Assembly: GCF_019049255.1 (NCBI RefSeq)
Contig: NZ_JAGMUJ010000150.1
Span: forward strand, 343,724-407,723
Source: Streptomyces sp. AC558_RSS880
GTDB lineage: Bacteria > Actinomycetota > Actinomycetes > Streptomycetales > Streptomycetaceae
DNA: 64,000 nt
Direction of reading: 5' to 3'
This document shows, piece after piece, positions 41,279 through 52,947 of the stretch. A program made the translations under genes and the position numbers. The stretch's first letter is position 1; the number at the start of each line of letters is the position of its first letter. Below the pieces are notes generated by a model. The model was not told the origin of the DNA, made no database searches, and saw only the letters and a list, made by a program, of their open reading frames with translations.

Positions 41279-42091
41279 TCACGCCGTCGGCAGCCAGTCC
41301 ACCTTGCCGGCCAGCAGCGCGTACCCCACGAACGCCCCGACGTCGAGCAGCGTGTGCGCGGCCACCAGCGGACCGACGCGCCCCCAGCGCCGGTAGAGGT
41401 ACACGAACACCACGCCCATCACCATGTTCCCGATGAAGCCGCCGATGCCCTGGTAGAGGTGGTACGAGCCGCGCAGCACCGAACTGGCCGCCAGCGAGGC
41501 GCCCGGGGACCAGCCCAGCTGGTCCAGCCGGCGCAGCAGATAGCCGACGACGACGACCTCCTCGAGGATCGAGTTCTGCATCGCCGAGAGGATCAGCACG
41601 GGGTACTTCCACCACACCTCGGGCAGCGCCTCCGGCACCACGGTGAGGTTGAAGCCGAGGCCGCGCATGGCCAGGTAGAAGGCGATGCCGCTGCTGCCGA
41701 TGCCCGCCGCGACCGCCGCTCCGCGGCCGAGGTCGGACCAGGGGCGGGTGCGGTCGAAGCCGAGGGTGCGCGGCCCCGCGCCCTCGCGCAGCAGGAGGTG
41801 CGCGACGAGCGCCACCGGCACGAGCGCCGTGGTGATCCCGAAGAGCTGCCAGGCGAGGTCCAGCCAGGGGCGGCCCGGCGCGGCCGAGGCGTTGAGGGTG
41901 GCCGCCTGGTCCTTCAGGCCGCCCGGTTCGGTGACCGAGCCGACGAAGCTGATCAGGGCCGACACTCCGCTCGCGCCGAGCGAGAGCGCGAGCACGAGAA
42001 GCGTCTCGTCGCGGAGCGTCGTCCGCGAGGGCCTCCGCTCGGAATACGAATCGGCCCCCGGGCCGGCCTCCGCCTGCACACCTGCCTCCAC
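41279..42091 (-). CDS. CPBP-family intramembrane metalloprotease
   Basis: This 270-aa membrane protein has the CPBP (Abi/CAAX protease-like) motifs: NSILEEVVVVGYLLRRL (EExxxR-like), SSVLRGSYHLYQGIGGFIGN (the His motif) and VVAHTLLDVG-like PLVAAHTLLDVGAF (third motif with His). Several hydrophobic segments surround them. Bacterial members process peptides or provide bacteriocin immunity; the substrate is unknown. GTG or ATG starts are possible near 42091, and the first ~25 residues are soluble. Confidence 0.9.
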   Translation of the reverse strand: MEAGVQAEAGPGADSYSERRPSRTTLRDETLLVLALSLGASGVSALISFVGSVTEPGGLKDQAATLNASAAPGRPWLDLAWQLFGITTALVPVALVAHLLLREGAGPRTLGFDRTRPWSDLGRGAAVAAGIGSSGIAFYLAMRGLGFNLTVVPEALPEVWWKYPVLILSAMQNSILEEVVVVGYLLRRLDQLGWSPGASLAASSVLRGSYHLYQGIGGFIGNMVMGVVFVYLYRRWGRVGPLVAAHTLLDVGAFVGYALLAGKVDWLPTA

Positions 42092-42197
42092 ATCACCGAT
42101 CGGGTCCGATCAGTATGAGGGCAGCGGCTGTGCGCTCGGCCCGGGGGTCGTACGGGGGTGATTCGTGGAGGCCGTGCGGGGGTGGTCCGTGGGGGGG

Positions 42198-43715
42198 TCA
42201 GCCCGTCGGCACCGGTTCCGGCAGTCCCACCGGCCAGCTGTGCACCGGATCGCCCTGCTGCGTCAGCTCCCGGTAGCGGAGGGTGGTGGCGGCCAGGGCG
42301 GCCTCCCGGCCGAGGCCCAGGTCCAGGGCCCGGTGGAAGGTCGCGGCCTGCCAGGTCGCGCCGTTCACCCTTCGCCGGCACCGCTCCTCGATCACCCCGA
42401 GGTACAGATCGCGGTCGGCGGGCTCGATCCCCCACGCGTCCAGCCCGGCCTCGGCGAGCGGCAGCAGTTCGTCCCGTACGAGGGTGACCGCGTCCACCTC
42501 GCCCAGCCCACCGAGGCGGCCGCGCCGGGGCCAGGTGAGGCGGGCGTCGATGCCGTGCTCGCAGGCGGCGTCGAAGTTGGCGGCCGCCGCCTCGAACGGC
42601 AGCCGGGTCCACACCGGCCGGCTGTCCTCGGCGAGGGCACGGACCACGCCGTAGTAGAAGGCCGCGTTGGCGATGACGTCGGTGACGGTGGGGCCGGCGG
42701 GCAGTACGCGGTTCTCCACGCGCAGGTGGGGGACGCCGTCGGCGATGCCGTAGACGGGGCGGTTCCAGCGGTAGACGGTGCCGTTGTGCAGGACGAGTTC
42801 CGCGAGTGAGGGGACGCCGCCCCGGTCCAGCACCTCGAGCGGGTCCTCGTCGTCGCAGATGGGCAGCAGGGCCGGGTAGTAGCGCAGGTTCTCCTCGAAC
42901 AGGTCGAAGGCCGACGTCACCCACCGCTCCCCGAACCAGGTGCGCGGCCGCACGCCCTGGGCCTGGAGCTCGGGCGGGCGCGTGTCGGTGGACTGCTGGA
43001 ACAGCGGGGGCCGGGACTCGCGCCACAGTTCGCGGCCGAACAGGAACGGCGAGTTGGCGCCGACGGCGACCTGGGCGGCGGCGACGGCCTGGGCCGCGTT
43101 CCACACACTGGCGAAGCGCTCCGGGGTGACCTGGAGGTGCAGTTGCACCGAGGTACAGGCGGCCTCGGGGGCGATGGACTTGGAGGTGCAGCTGAGGCGC
43201 TCGACGCCGTCGATGTCGAGTGTGAAGTCCTCACCGCGCGCGGCCACGATCTGTTCGTTGAGCAATGCGTAGCGATCGACGTCGGAAAGATTCGAGGAGA
43301 CCAGGTCGTCCCGGTCCAGCGTCGGCAGGATGCCGATCATCACGATCCCCGCGTCCACCTCACCGGCTTTCCGGTCGGCGTACGCGAGCGAAGTGCGCAG
43401 TTCCTCGTCGAGCCGGTCGAATACCCGCCCGCCCAATCGGTGAGGGGTGATGTTCACTTCCAGATTGAACATGGCGAGTTCTGTTTGGAAGTCCCTGCTG
43501 GCGATCCTTTCGAGGACTTGTGCATTCAACATTTTCGGCATGCCGTCGGCGCCCGCGAGATTCAATTCGATCTCCAGCCCCATGAGGTTCTTGGGGCGGT
43601 CGAACCGCTTCTCCGCCAGGAGTCGCTCCAAGCCCGTCAGGCAGCTGCGGAGCTTCTCGCGGTAGCGCTGGCGATCGGAGAGGTCGAACTGACCTGCCAC
43701 GACCTTCTCCCCCAT
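42198..43715 (-). CDS. Glutamate-cysteine ligase-family (GCS2-type) enzyme
   Basis: This 505-aa protein has NLMGLEIELNLAGADG (ATP/metal-binding Glu set), FNLEVNITPHRLGG, CTSVQLHLQVTPERFASVWN (the family QxHxQ-type strand), RVENRVLPAGPTVTDVIANA and LTWPRRGR. GCS2 ligases join glutamate to an amine or thiol; members serve glutathione, ergothioneine (EgtA) or other small peptides. No ergothioneine genes are adjacent, so the product is not assigned. ATG 43715 (MGEKVVAGQFDLSDRQRYR) is the natural start within a longer open frame. Confidence 0.87.
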   Translation of the reverse strand: MGEKVVAGQFDLSDRQRYREKLRSCLTGLERLLAEKRFDRPKNLMGLEIELNLAGADGMPKMLNAQVLERIASRDFQTELAMFNLEVNITPHRLGGRVFDRLDEELRTSLAYADRKAGEVDAGIVMIGILPTLDRDDLVSSNLSDVDRYALLNEQIVAARGEDFTLDIDGVERLSCTSKSIAPEAACTSVQLHLQVTPERFASVWNAAQAVAAAQVAVGANSPFLFGRELWRESRPPLFQQSTDTRPPELQAQGVRPRTWFGERWVTSAFDLFEENLRYYPALLPICDDEDPLEVLDRGGVPSLAELVLHNGTVYRWNRPVYGIADGVPHLRVENRVLPAGPTVTDVIANAAFYYGVVRALAEDSRPVWTRLPFEAAAANFDAACEHGIDARLTWPRRGRLGGLGEVDAVTLVRDELLPLAEAGLDAWGIEPADRDLYLGVIEERCRRRVNGATWQAATFHRALDLGLGREAALAATTLRYRELTQQGDPVHSWPVGLPEPVPTG

Positions 43716-44279
43716 CGAAGCGTCCCTTCTCGCACGGGCGGACCGAAGATCGTCCGCCGGGGTCCCGGTCACAGGCAAGGATGCCCCGTCGATGCGATCG
43801 ATAACGCCCCGGACGGCACCGTCGACCGCTAGTCTGGTCGACGGTGACCAGTGGCACATTCACGGGGCATGGCACAGAAGGCGACTTGCGGGCCTGTTGC
43901 GAACTCGTGAAAAACGCCGACGAGAATTGGCCGACCGCTTCGCGGTCATTTTCCGAGGTCATCGGCGTGCACCCTGCCTGAAATCGGGATGTTTTTCGCG
44001 TTTCACCGGCCAGAAGTACCCTTGTTCCGCCGGTCGAAAACAGCTAGTGGAAACACAGTCTGAACACGTGTCGTATAAACTTTGCGCACAAGGCAGAAGG
44101 TTGGCGCCCACGGTTCGAGTGATCCAGCCGGGAGGTGGCGTGCGGCACTCCTCGCCCCGTCTCCCGGACTCGAGTCCCGGCCCCTGCCTCTCTGACCTTC
44201 GCGAGCTGACAGCGCCGTCCGCCCCGCCACGCCCCGCCCTCGCGCCACTGTGCCTTCGAATGATGAGAGGCGACCCACC
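43716..44279. other. 564-bp non-coding region, A/T-richer centre, likely divergent promoters
   Basis: No gene is convincing. The stretch 43900-44095 is noticeably richer in A/T than the surroundings and contains ACACGTGT (an 8-bp palindrome) followed by TATAAACT near 44078, which looks like a -10 element for the rightward gene at 44280. No -35 at standard spacing is clear. The left part (43716-43860) would hold the ligase promoter. Confidence 0.4.
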
Positions 44280-44864
44280 ATGCCGCTGCATGTCCCCCCG
44301 GCTCCCGCGCCCGCACTGCGTTCCGTCCTGACCGCGCTCTCCTCTCCGACCGCGGTCCGCGAAGCCCGAACTCCCTCTCTGCTCGTCGCCCAGGGACCCA
44401 CCTCAGCCGAGCTGCCCCTCCCCGTGCACGTCCTGGACCGGACCGCCCCCGACGGGGGAACCGCGACCCGGCTGGCCGGCTGGCGTTTCCTGATCCGCAC
44501 CGGTGACCGCGCGGTCGCCGCCGCGGACACCGTGCTCACCGCCGACGGCTGGACGTTCTCCCGCTTCTTCGAGGGCCCCTACATCACCTCCACCGAGCTC
44601 GCGCTGCGCCAGGCCGAGGCCATGACGCAGCCGTACCAGCCCCGGCTGCTCTCGGTGCCGGGGCTCTACATGCTGGCGCTCTGGCTGCACGGCGATCCCA
44701 CGGCGGACGGCGCCACCGGCCACCCGGCCGCCGGCGATCTGCTCGTCCCGCTCGCCCCGGCACCGCCCGGCATCGCGGCCCACCGCCCGCACCGGTTCGC
44801 CGACCTGCTCCCGGTCCTGACCCACCGGGTGGCACCGACCCGCCTGCTCGGCTCACCCGCCTGA
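44280..44864 (+). CDS. Hypothetical protein, 194 aa
   Basis: ATG 44280 (MPLHVPPAPAPALRSVLTAL) opens a 194-aa protein with codon bias of a real gene. It has an alpha/beta look with LPVHVLDRTAPDG, AGWRFLIRTGDRAVAAADTV, and YMLALWLHGDPTADGA. No catalytic motif or membrane segment is visible. GATGAGAGGCG precedes the start. A perfect hairpin follows the stop. Function is unknown; I recall similar proteins only from Streptomyces. Confidence 0.72.
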   Translation: MPLHVPPAPAPALRSVLTALSSPTAVREARTPSLLVAQGPTSAELPLPVHVLDRTAPDGGTATRLAGWRFLIRTGDRAVAAADTVLTADGWTFSRFFEGPYITSTELALRQAEAMTQPYQPRLLSVPGLYMLALWLHGDPTADGATGHPAAGDLLVPLAPAPPGIAAHRPHRFADLLPVLTHRVAPTRLLGSPA

Positions 44865-44875
44865 GAAGACACCGC

Positions 44876-44913
44876 GTACCCCGCCGCCCGGAACCCCCGA
44901 CGCGGCGGGGTAC
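44876..44913. terminator. Hairpin after the 194-aa hypothetical gene
   Basis: GTACCCCGCCGC (44876-44887) and GCGGCGGGGTAC (44902-44913) form a perfect 12-bp stem with a 14-nt loop, 12 bp after the stop. The remaining ~265 bp up to the next gene include a TTGACA at 44964 without a matching -10, and nothing else certain. Confidence 0.85.
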
Positions 44914-45179
44914 GTGCCGTTCCCAGAGGACTAGCCCCATCCGACCACGGCGAACCACCCGAATTGACAGTGCAGTTGAGATGAACCGTCCGCACGGGTG
45001 ACGCGTCATCAACCTGTGAGGAGCGGTGCCGCGAAATCCCTGCGGATCCTCGTCCATGGGGCAACACTGGTTTCCGACCGACCTATCACAACGGGGGGGC
45101 GGCCATGAGCGAAGCTTCACGCCGCGGAACTGAAACGACAGCCGACTCACAGGTCACCACAGAGCGAGAGATCCCATCC

Positions 45180-45380
45180 ATGTGCCAGCACCAGCCACCG
45201 TGCCCCTCAGCCGACTCCGCCGACCGGGAATCCGCCCGTCTCGTGGCGCACCACCCGGAGCAGGGCTGGAGCCTGCTGTGCAACGGTGTCGTGTTCTTCG
45301 AGGACACCGGTGAACTCCTGCCCGACGGCAGTGTCATCGCCCCGCAGCGTCCCCGGGGCGCCAGCCTGACCACCGCCTGA
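45180..45380 (+). CDS. DUF5999-family small protein
   Basis: This 66-aa protein starts at ATG 45180 with MCQHQPPCPSADSADRESAR, then HPEQGWSLLCNGVVFFEDTG and ELLPDGSVIAP, the constant pattern of DUF5999 in Streptomyces. Three Cys and two His near the start could bind metal. The frame also opens at ATG 45105 behind a G-rich site, but homologues as I remember them start at MCQH. The function is unknown. Confidence 0.85.
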   Translation: MCQHQPPCPSADSADRESARLVAHHPEQGWSLLCNGVVFFEDTGELLPDGSVIAPQRPRGASLTTA

Positions 45381-45386
45381 GCACGA

Positions 45387-45410
45387 CCGGGCGGAACGGG
45401 GCCCGCCCGG
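45387..45410. terminator. Short hairpin after the DUF5999 gene
   Basis: CCGGGCGG (45387-45394) and CCGCCCGG (45403-45410) make an 8-bp perfect stem with an 8-nt loop just after the stop at 45380. Confidence 0.6.
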
Positions 45411-45613
45411 GGACACCAGGGGCCGGACGCGGAACCTCCCGCGCGCCGGCCCCGACGCGTGTCCGGGACGGATCACTCACGGTAGTCCGGCGCGTGGAAA
45501 GGGTGACCGGCCGGTCCCCCGGCAAGAGTCCGCCCCGCGACGCCTTCCCACGGGCACCCGCTTTCCGGAAGACTCCTGGAAGTTCCGCGGGTTTCGTCAC
45601 GGAGGTGGGGCAA

Positions 45614-46645
45614 GTGGCAGCACAGGGGGCCGGCACCGGGGGCAGAGTCACGATCACCGAGATCGCCCGGCAGGCCGGCGTCTCCGTGCCGACCGTCTCC
45701 CGCGTGGTCAACGGCCGCTCCGACGTCTCCCCGGGGACCCGCGCCCGGGTCGAGGACCTGCTGCGCCGCCACGGCTACCGCAAGCGCCCCAACGCCTCCA
45801 CCTCGCGTGCGGTCCTGCTCGACCTGGTCTTCAACGACCTCGGCAGCCCTTGGGCGGTGGAGATCATCCGCGGTGTCGAGGAGGCCGCCCACGCGGCCGG
45901 GGCGGGCACGGTGGTGTCGGCGATCCACGGGCGTTCCGGCGACGCCCGGGAGTGGATGCGCAACCTGCGGGCGCGCGCGTCCGACGGCGTCATCCTCGTG
46001 ACCTCCGCGATGAACACACTGCACGAGGAGTTGCAGATACTGGGCGTCCCGCTGGTGGTCGTGGACCCGGCCGGCTCTCCCCCCGCGGACGTGCCGACCA
46101 TCGGCGCCGCCAACTGGTCGGGCGGCATGGCCGCGACCGAACACCTGCTGGCCCTGGGGCACCGCAGGATCGGCATGATCGCCGGGCCGTCGCGCCTGCT
46201 CTGCTCACGCGCGCGGCTCGACGGCTACCGGGCGGCGCTCGAGGGCTCCGGCATCGCGCTCGACGCGTCGCTGATCGTCCCCGGCGACTTCCGCCCGGAG
46301 GCCGGCTTCGCGGGCTGCAACGTCCTGCTGGACCTGCCGGAGCCGCCGACCGCGGTGTTCGCGGCCAGCGACCAGATGGCGCTGGGGGCGATCGAGGCGC
46401 TGCGCGGCCGGGGGCTCAGGGTCCCGGAGGACATGAGCGTGGTCGGCTTCGACGACCTTCCGGAGGTCCGCTGGTCGGCGCCGCCGCTGACCACCGTCCG
46501 CCAGCCCCTGGCCGACATGGGCAAACTCGCCGTCCGTACGGTGCTCCGTCTCACCCGCGGCGAACAGCCGGACTCCCCCCGCGTGGAACTGGGTACGGAC
46601 CTCGTCGCCCGCGCGAGCACGGCGGCTCCCGCCGAGCGGGGCTGA
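45614..46645 (+). CDS. LacI-family transcriptional regulator
   Basis: This 343-aa protein has an N-terminal LacI HTH (VTITEIARQAGVSVPTVSRV) and a sugar-binding periplasmic-type domain (VLLDLVFNDLGSPWAVEIIR, FAASDQMALGAIEALRGRGL, VVGFDDLPEVRWSAPPLTTV). It should repress a carbohydrate uptake or degradation operon, but no sugar genes are adjacent. The target may be distant. GTG 45614 has GGAGG upstream; the open frame begins further upstream at 45494 without domain support. Confidence 0.93.
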   Translation: MAAQGAGTGGRVTITEIARQAGVSVPTVSRVVNGRSDVSPGTRARVEDLLRRHGYRKRPNASTSRAVLLDLVFNDLGSPWAVEIIRGVEEAAHAAGAGTVVSAIHGRSGDAREWMRNLRARASDGVILVTSAMNTLHEELQILGVPLVVVDPAGSPPADVPTIGAANWSGGMAATEHLLALGHRRIGMIAGPSRLLCSRARLDGYRAALEGSGIALDASLIVPGDFRPEAGFAGCNVLLDLPEPPTAVFAASDQMALGAIEALRGRGLRVPEDMSVVGFDDLPEVRWSAPPLTTVRQPLADMGKLAVRTVLRLTRGEQPDSPRVELGTDLVARASTAAPAERG

Positions 46646-46676
46646 CGCACCTGCGGCACCACCTATCGTGACCGGC

Positions 46677-47072
46677 ATGCAGTCCTACACGATCGGCCAG
46701 GCAGCGAGGCTGCTCGGCGTGAGCCCGGACACCGCCCGCCGCTGGGCGGACGCGGGGCGTATCACCACCCACCGCGACGACGGCGGACGCCGGCTCGTCG
46801 ACGGACGGGACCTGGCGGCGTTCTCCGTCGAACTCGCCAGGGCCGGCGCCGTCGAGGAGGGCACCCCGTACACCTCCGCCCGCAACGCCTTCCCCGGCAT
46901 CGTCACCGCGATCAAGCTCGGCGACGTCGCCGCCCAGGTCGAGATCCAGGCCGGCCCGCACCGCCTCGTGTCGCTGCTCACCCGGGAGGCCGTCGAGGAA
47001 CTGGGGCTGGAGGTCGGCATGGAGGCCACGGCCCGCGTGAAGTCGACGAACGTCCATATCGACCGCACCTGA
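46677..47072 (+). CDS. HTH-TOBE molybdate-binding regulator-like protein
   Basis: This 131-aa protein has a MerR/excisionase-type HTH at ~2-50 (YTIGQAARLLGVSPDTARRW) and one TOBE/Mop domain (~65-131: SARNAFPGIVTAIKLGDVAA, then HRLVSLLTREAVEELGLEVG). Mop domains bind molybdate oxyanions, so it is a compact alternative to ModE. It is followed by modABC and an operator-overlapped promoter (47150-47187), supporting molybdate-dependent control of the uptake genes. Confidence 0.92.
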   Translation: MQSYTIGQAARLLGVSPDTARRWADAGRITTHRDDGGRRLVDGRDLAAFSVELARAGAVEEGTPYTSARNAFPGIVTAIKLGDVAAQVEIQAGPHRLVSLLTREAVEELGLEVGMEATARVKSTNVHIDRT

Positions 47073-47149
47073 CGACGGCGGCACACCCGAGCGAACGCAC
47101 ATGCGCCACCTCCGGCAGCTTTTCCTGGCTCATGCAAGGAGGCAGGGAG

Positions 47150-47187
47150 TGAACACCTGGCAGATGCGCCAGTATGATCGGTGCATC
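47150..47187 (+). promoter_or_regulatory. modABC promoter with overlapping palindromic operator
   Basis: A -35 TGAACA (47150-47155) and -10 TATGAT (47173-47178) are 17 bp apart. Inverted arms GATGCGCC (47163-47170) and GGTGCATC (47180-47187), with one mismatch, bracket the -10. ATGCGCCA also occurs at 47101, giving a second half-site. The layout fits repression of modABC by the adjacent HTH-TOBE protein when molybdate is plentiful. Confidence 0.7.
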
Positions 47188-47235
47188 GGGAGGGCTCTGC
47201 GGGCTCTTCCCTGGTCCCAGAGGGAGTGCTCCGAG

Positions 47236-48033
47236 ATGACCCGTCCGCATCGGACCCGTCGGATCACCGGCGCCGGGACAGCCGCCGCCCTACTGGCGCT
47301 GAGCGCCTGCTCCGCGTCCGGCTCGGACTCGTCCGCGGAGTCCGGCGGGCAGGGCGTCACCGGCACGGTCACCGTCTTCGCGGCCGCCTCGCTGAAGGAG
47401 AGCTTCACGACGCTGGGCGAGCGCTTCGAGAAGGAGCACCCGGGGACCGAGGTCGCCTTCAGCTTCGGCGGCAGCGACGGTCTGGCGGCCGGCATCAGCA
47501 ACGGCGCACCGGCCGACGTCTTCGCGGCGGCCAGCACCGGGACGATGAAGCTCGTGGCGGACGAGGGGCTCACGACGGGCAGCCCGAGCACGTTCGTCCG
47601 CAACCGGCTGGAGATCGCCACCGCGCCGGGCAACCCGCACGCGATCGACTCCCTCGAGGATCTGACCGCATCCGGCCTCAAGGTCGTGCTGTGCGACGAG
47701 ACGGTGCCCTGCGGAGCCGCCGCGCGGACCGCCCTCACCTCCGGCGGCGTAGAGCTGGAGCCGGTCTCGTACGAGCAGGACGTCAAGAGCGCCCTGACGA
47801 AGGTCGAGCTGAAGGAGGCCGACGCCGCCGTCGTGTACCGCACGGATGTGAAGGCGGCCGGTGCCAAGGTGGAGGGCGTGGAATTCCCGGAGTCCGCCGA
47901 GGCCGTCAACGACTATCCGATCGCCCGGCTCGAGAACGCCCCGAACCCCTCGGCGGCGAAGGAGTTCGTGGAGCTGGTCAAGTCGCCGGAGGGTCAGCAG
48001 GTGCTGGGTGGGGCGGGGTTCCTGAAGCCATGA
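47236..48033 (+). CDS. modA: Molybdate ABC transporter substrate-binding lipoprotein
   Basis: This 265-aa protein has a signal peptide (GTAAALLALSACS) with lipobox LSAC, then VTVFAAASLKESFTTLGERF, SFGGSDGLAAGISNGAPADV and FAAASTGTMKLV, the ModA oxyanion-binding pattern (AAASL and the GSD/APADVFAAA segments). ATG 47236 follows GGGAGTGC. It overlaps modB by ATGA. Confidence 0.95.
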   Translation: MTRPHRTRRITGAGTAAALLALSACSASGSDSSAESGGQGVTGTVTVFAAASLKESFTTLGERFEKEHPGTEVAFSFGGSDGLAAGISNGAPADVFAAASTGTMKLVADEGLTTGSPSTFVRNRLEIATAPGNPHAIDSLEDLTASGLKVVLCDETVPCGAAARTALTSGGVELEPVSYEQDVKSALTKVELKEADAAVVYRTDVKAAGAKVEGVEFPESAEAVNDYPIARLENAPNPSAAKEFVELVKSPEGQQVLGGAGFLKP

Positions 48034-48857
48034 CCACCGGCCGGGAAACCCCTCGGAAGGCACGCCCCCGCGCCCCCGTCCGCGGTGTCCCCCTCGCCCT
48101 CCTCGCGCCCGCCCTCCTGGGCCTGGCGTTCCTCCTGGTGCCCCTCCTCGCCCTCCTCCTGCGCGCCCCCTGGCGGGACCTCCCCGAGCAGCTGGCCAGC
48201 CCCGAGGTGTGGGAGGCGCTGCGGCTGTCGCTGCTGTGCGCCACGACGGCGACCGCGCTGAGCCTGGTCGTCGGCGTTCCGCTGGCCTGGCTGCTGGCCC
48301 GTACGGACTTCCCCGGCCGCGGCCTGGTCCGCGCCCTGGTGACGCTCCCGCTGGTGCTGCCCCCGGTGGTGGGCGGTGTCGCCCTGCTGCTCGCCCTGGG
48401 CCGCAACGGCGTCGTCGGCCAGTGGCTGGACGCCTGGTTCGGCGTCACCCTGCCCTTCACCACCACGGGCGTCGTCCTCGCCGAGACGTTCGTGGCGATG
48501 CCGTTCCTCGTCATCAGCGTCGAGGGCACGCTGCGGGCCGCCGACCCGCGCTACGAGGAGGCGGCCGCCACCCTGGGCGCCTCCCGCTTCACCGCGTTCC
48601 GCCGCGTCACGCTGCCGCTGATCGCCCCCGGCATCGCGGCCGGTGCCGTACTGGCCTGGGCCCGGGCCCTCGGGGAGTTCGGCGCGACGATCACCTTCGC
48701 CGGCAACTTCCCCGGCCGCACCCAGACCATGCCGCTCGCGGTCTACCTCGCCCTGCAGAACGACCCGGCCGCCGCCATCGCCCTCAGCCTGGTCCTGCTG
48801 GCGGTGTCCATCGCCGTACTGGCCGGGTTGCGGGACCGCTGGATGAGGACCGTCTGA
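48030..48857 (+). CDS. modB: Molybdate ABC transporter permease
   Basis: This 275-aa membrane protein has about five to six hydrophobic segments and the ABC-permease EAA loop (YEEAAATLGASRFTAFRRVT). LGEFGATITFAGNFPGRTQT is the ModB-specific stretch. The ATG overlaps the modA stop (ATGA), so synthesis is coupled. It forms the membrane channel for ModA-delivered molybdate. Confidence 0.95.
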   Translation: MTTGRETPRKARPRAPVRGVPLALLAPALLGLAFLLVPLLALLLRAPWRDLPEQLASPEVWEALRLSLLCATTATALSLVVGVPLAWLLARTDFPGRGLVRALVTLPLVLPPVVGGVALLLALGRNGVVGQWLDAWFGVTLPFTTTGVVLAETFVAMPFLVISVEGTLRAADPRYEEAAATLGASRFTAFRRVTLPLIAPGIAAGAVLAWARALGEFGATITFAGNFPGRTQTMPLAVYLALQNDPAAAIALSLVLLAVSIAVLAGLRDRWMRTV

Positions 48858-48861
48858 CATC

Positions 48862-49947
48862 ATGCCGAAGAATCCCGGACACCTGCCCGACCCGGCCGGC
48901 ACCGCCGCCGAGGGCCTGGACGCGCGGCTCGTCGTGGACCGCGGCTCCTTCCGCCTGGACGTCGCGCTGACCGCCGCGCCCGGTGACGTCGTCGCCCTGC
49001 TGGGACCGAACGGGGCCGGCAAGACCACCGCCCTGCGCGCACTCGCGGGCCTCGCCCCGCTCGGCGCCGGGCATCTGCGGCTGGACGGCGCGGATCTGCG
49101 CCGCACCCCGCCGGAGTCCCGCCCGGTAGGTGTCGTCTTCCAGGACTATCTGCTCTTCCCGCACCTGACCGCGCTCGACAACGTGGCCTTCGGACCGCGC
49201 TGCCGGGGCGCCGGCAAGGCGGAGGCACGCGCCCGGGCCGCCGAATGGCTCGACCGCATGGGTCTGGCCGAGCACGCGGGCACCAAGCCCCGGCGGCTGT
49301 CCGGCGGCCAGGCCCAGCGGGTGGCCCTCGCCCGCGCCCTGGCCACCCGCCCCCGGCTGCTGCTCCTGGACGAACCGCTCGCCGCCCTGGACGCCCGCAC
49401 CCGGCTGGAGGTGCGCGCGCAGCTCCGCCGTCATCTGGCAGCGTTCGAGGCCGTCGCCGTCCTGGTCACGCACGACCCGCTGGACGCCATGGTGCTCGCC
49501 GACCGGCTGGTCGTCGTGGAACAGGGCCGGATCGTGCAGGAGGGCACGCCCTCCGACATCGCCCGCCACCCGCGCACCGAGTACATCGCCCAGCTGGTCG
49601 GCCTCAACCTGTATCGCGGGCAGGCCGACGGCCACACGGTGCGACTCGACGCGGGCCCCGCCGTGAGCACCACGGAGGACCTCTCCGGGCCCGCCTTCGT
49701 GGCGTTCCCGCCCGGCGCCGTCACCCTGTACCGGGACCGGCCGACCGGCTCCAGCGCCCGCAACCTCTGGCGCTGCGCGGTCGCCGGTCTGGAGACCCAC
49801 GGGGACCGGGTCCGCGCGGAACTCACCGGCGACCTCGCCCTGGCCGCCGACCTCACCACGGTCGCCGCGGCCGAACTCGACCTGCATCCGGGCGCGACGG
49901 TCTGGGCGACGGTCAAGGCGACGCAGACGCACGCGTACCCGGCCTAG
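48862..49947 (+). CDS. modC: Molybdate ABC transporter ATP-binding protein
   Basis: This 361-aa ABC ATPase has Walker A GPNGAGKTT, Q-loop VVFQDYLLFPHLTALDNV, signature LSGGQAQRVALARAL, Walker B LLLLDEPLAALDA and the switch His (VTHDPLDAM). A C-terminal TOBE-like region (~260-360) is shorter and divergent. It drives ModB. It follows modB by 4 bp. A perfect 23-bp hairpin ends the operon. Confidence 0.94.
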   Translation: MPKNPGHLPDPAGTAAEGLDARLVVDRGSFRLDVALTAAPGDVVALLGPNGAGKTTALRALAGLAPLGAGHLRLDGADLRRTPPESRPVGVVFQDYLLFPHLTALDNVAFGPRCRGAGKAEARARAAEWLDRMGLAEHAGTKPRRLSGGQAQRVALARALATRPRLLLLDEPLAALDARTRLEVRAQLRRHLAAFEAVAVLVTHDPLDAMVLADRLVVVEQGRIVQEGTPSDIARHPRTEYIAQLVGLNLYRGQADGHTVRLDAGPAVSTTEDLSGPAFVAFPPGAVTLYRDRPTGSSARNLWRCAVAGLETHGDRVRAELTGDLALAADLTTVAAAELDLHPGATVWATVKATQTHAYPA

Positions 49948-49950
49948 CCG

Positions 49951-50004
49951 CACACGGCGAAGGGCCCCGCTCCGAGTCGCTGGAGCGGGGCCCTTCGCCG
50001 TGTG
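49951..50004. terminator. Perfect 23-bp hairpin between convergent modC and gcvP
   Basis: Positions 49951-49973 (CACACGGCGAAGGGCC...) pair without mismatch with 49982-50004 around an 8-nt loop. It ends one base before the gcvP stop codon (50005) and starts 3 bp after the modC stop (49947), so it terminates both genes. Confidence 0.95.
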
Positions 50005-52890
<2,886 letters not shown>

Positions 52891-52947
52891 TGAGGAGGCC
52901 TCCTGGTCCGACGACCTTCGAGGGGCACCACGGCGCGGGTGCCCGGA

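Noticed and set aside
47073..47235. Moco riboswitch upstream of modA
   Set aside because: No matching helices or conserved core were recognised; a promoter with an operator explains the region better.
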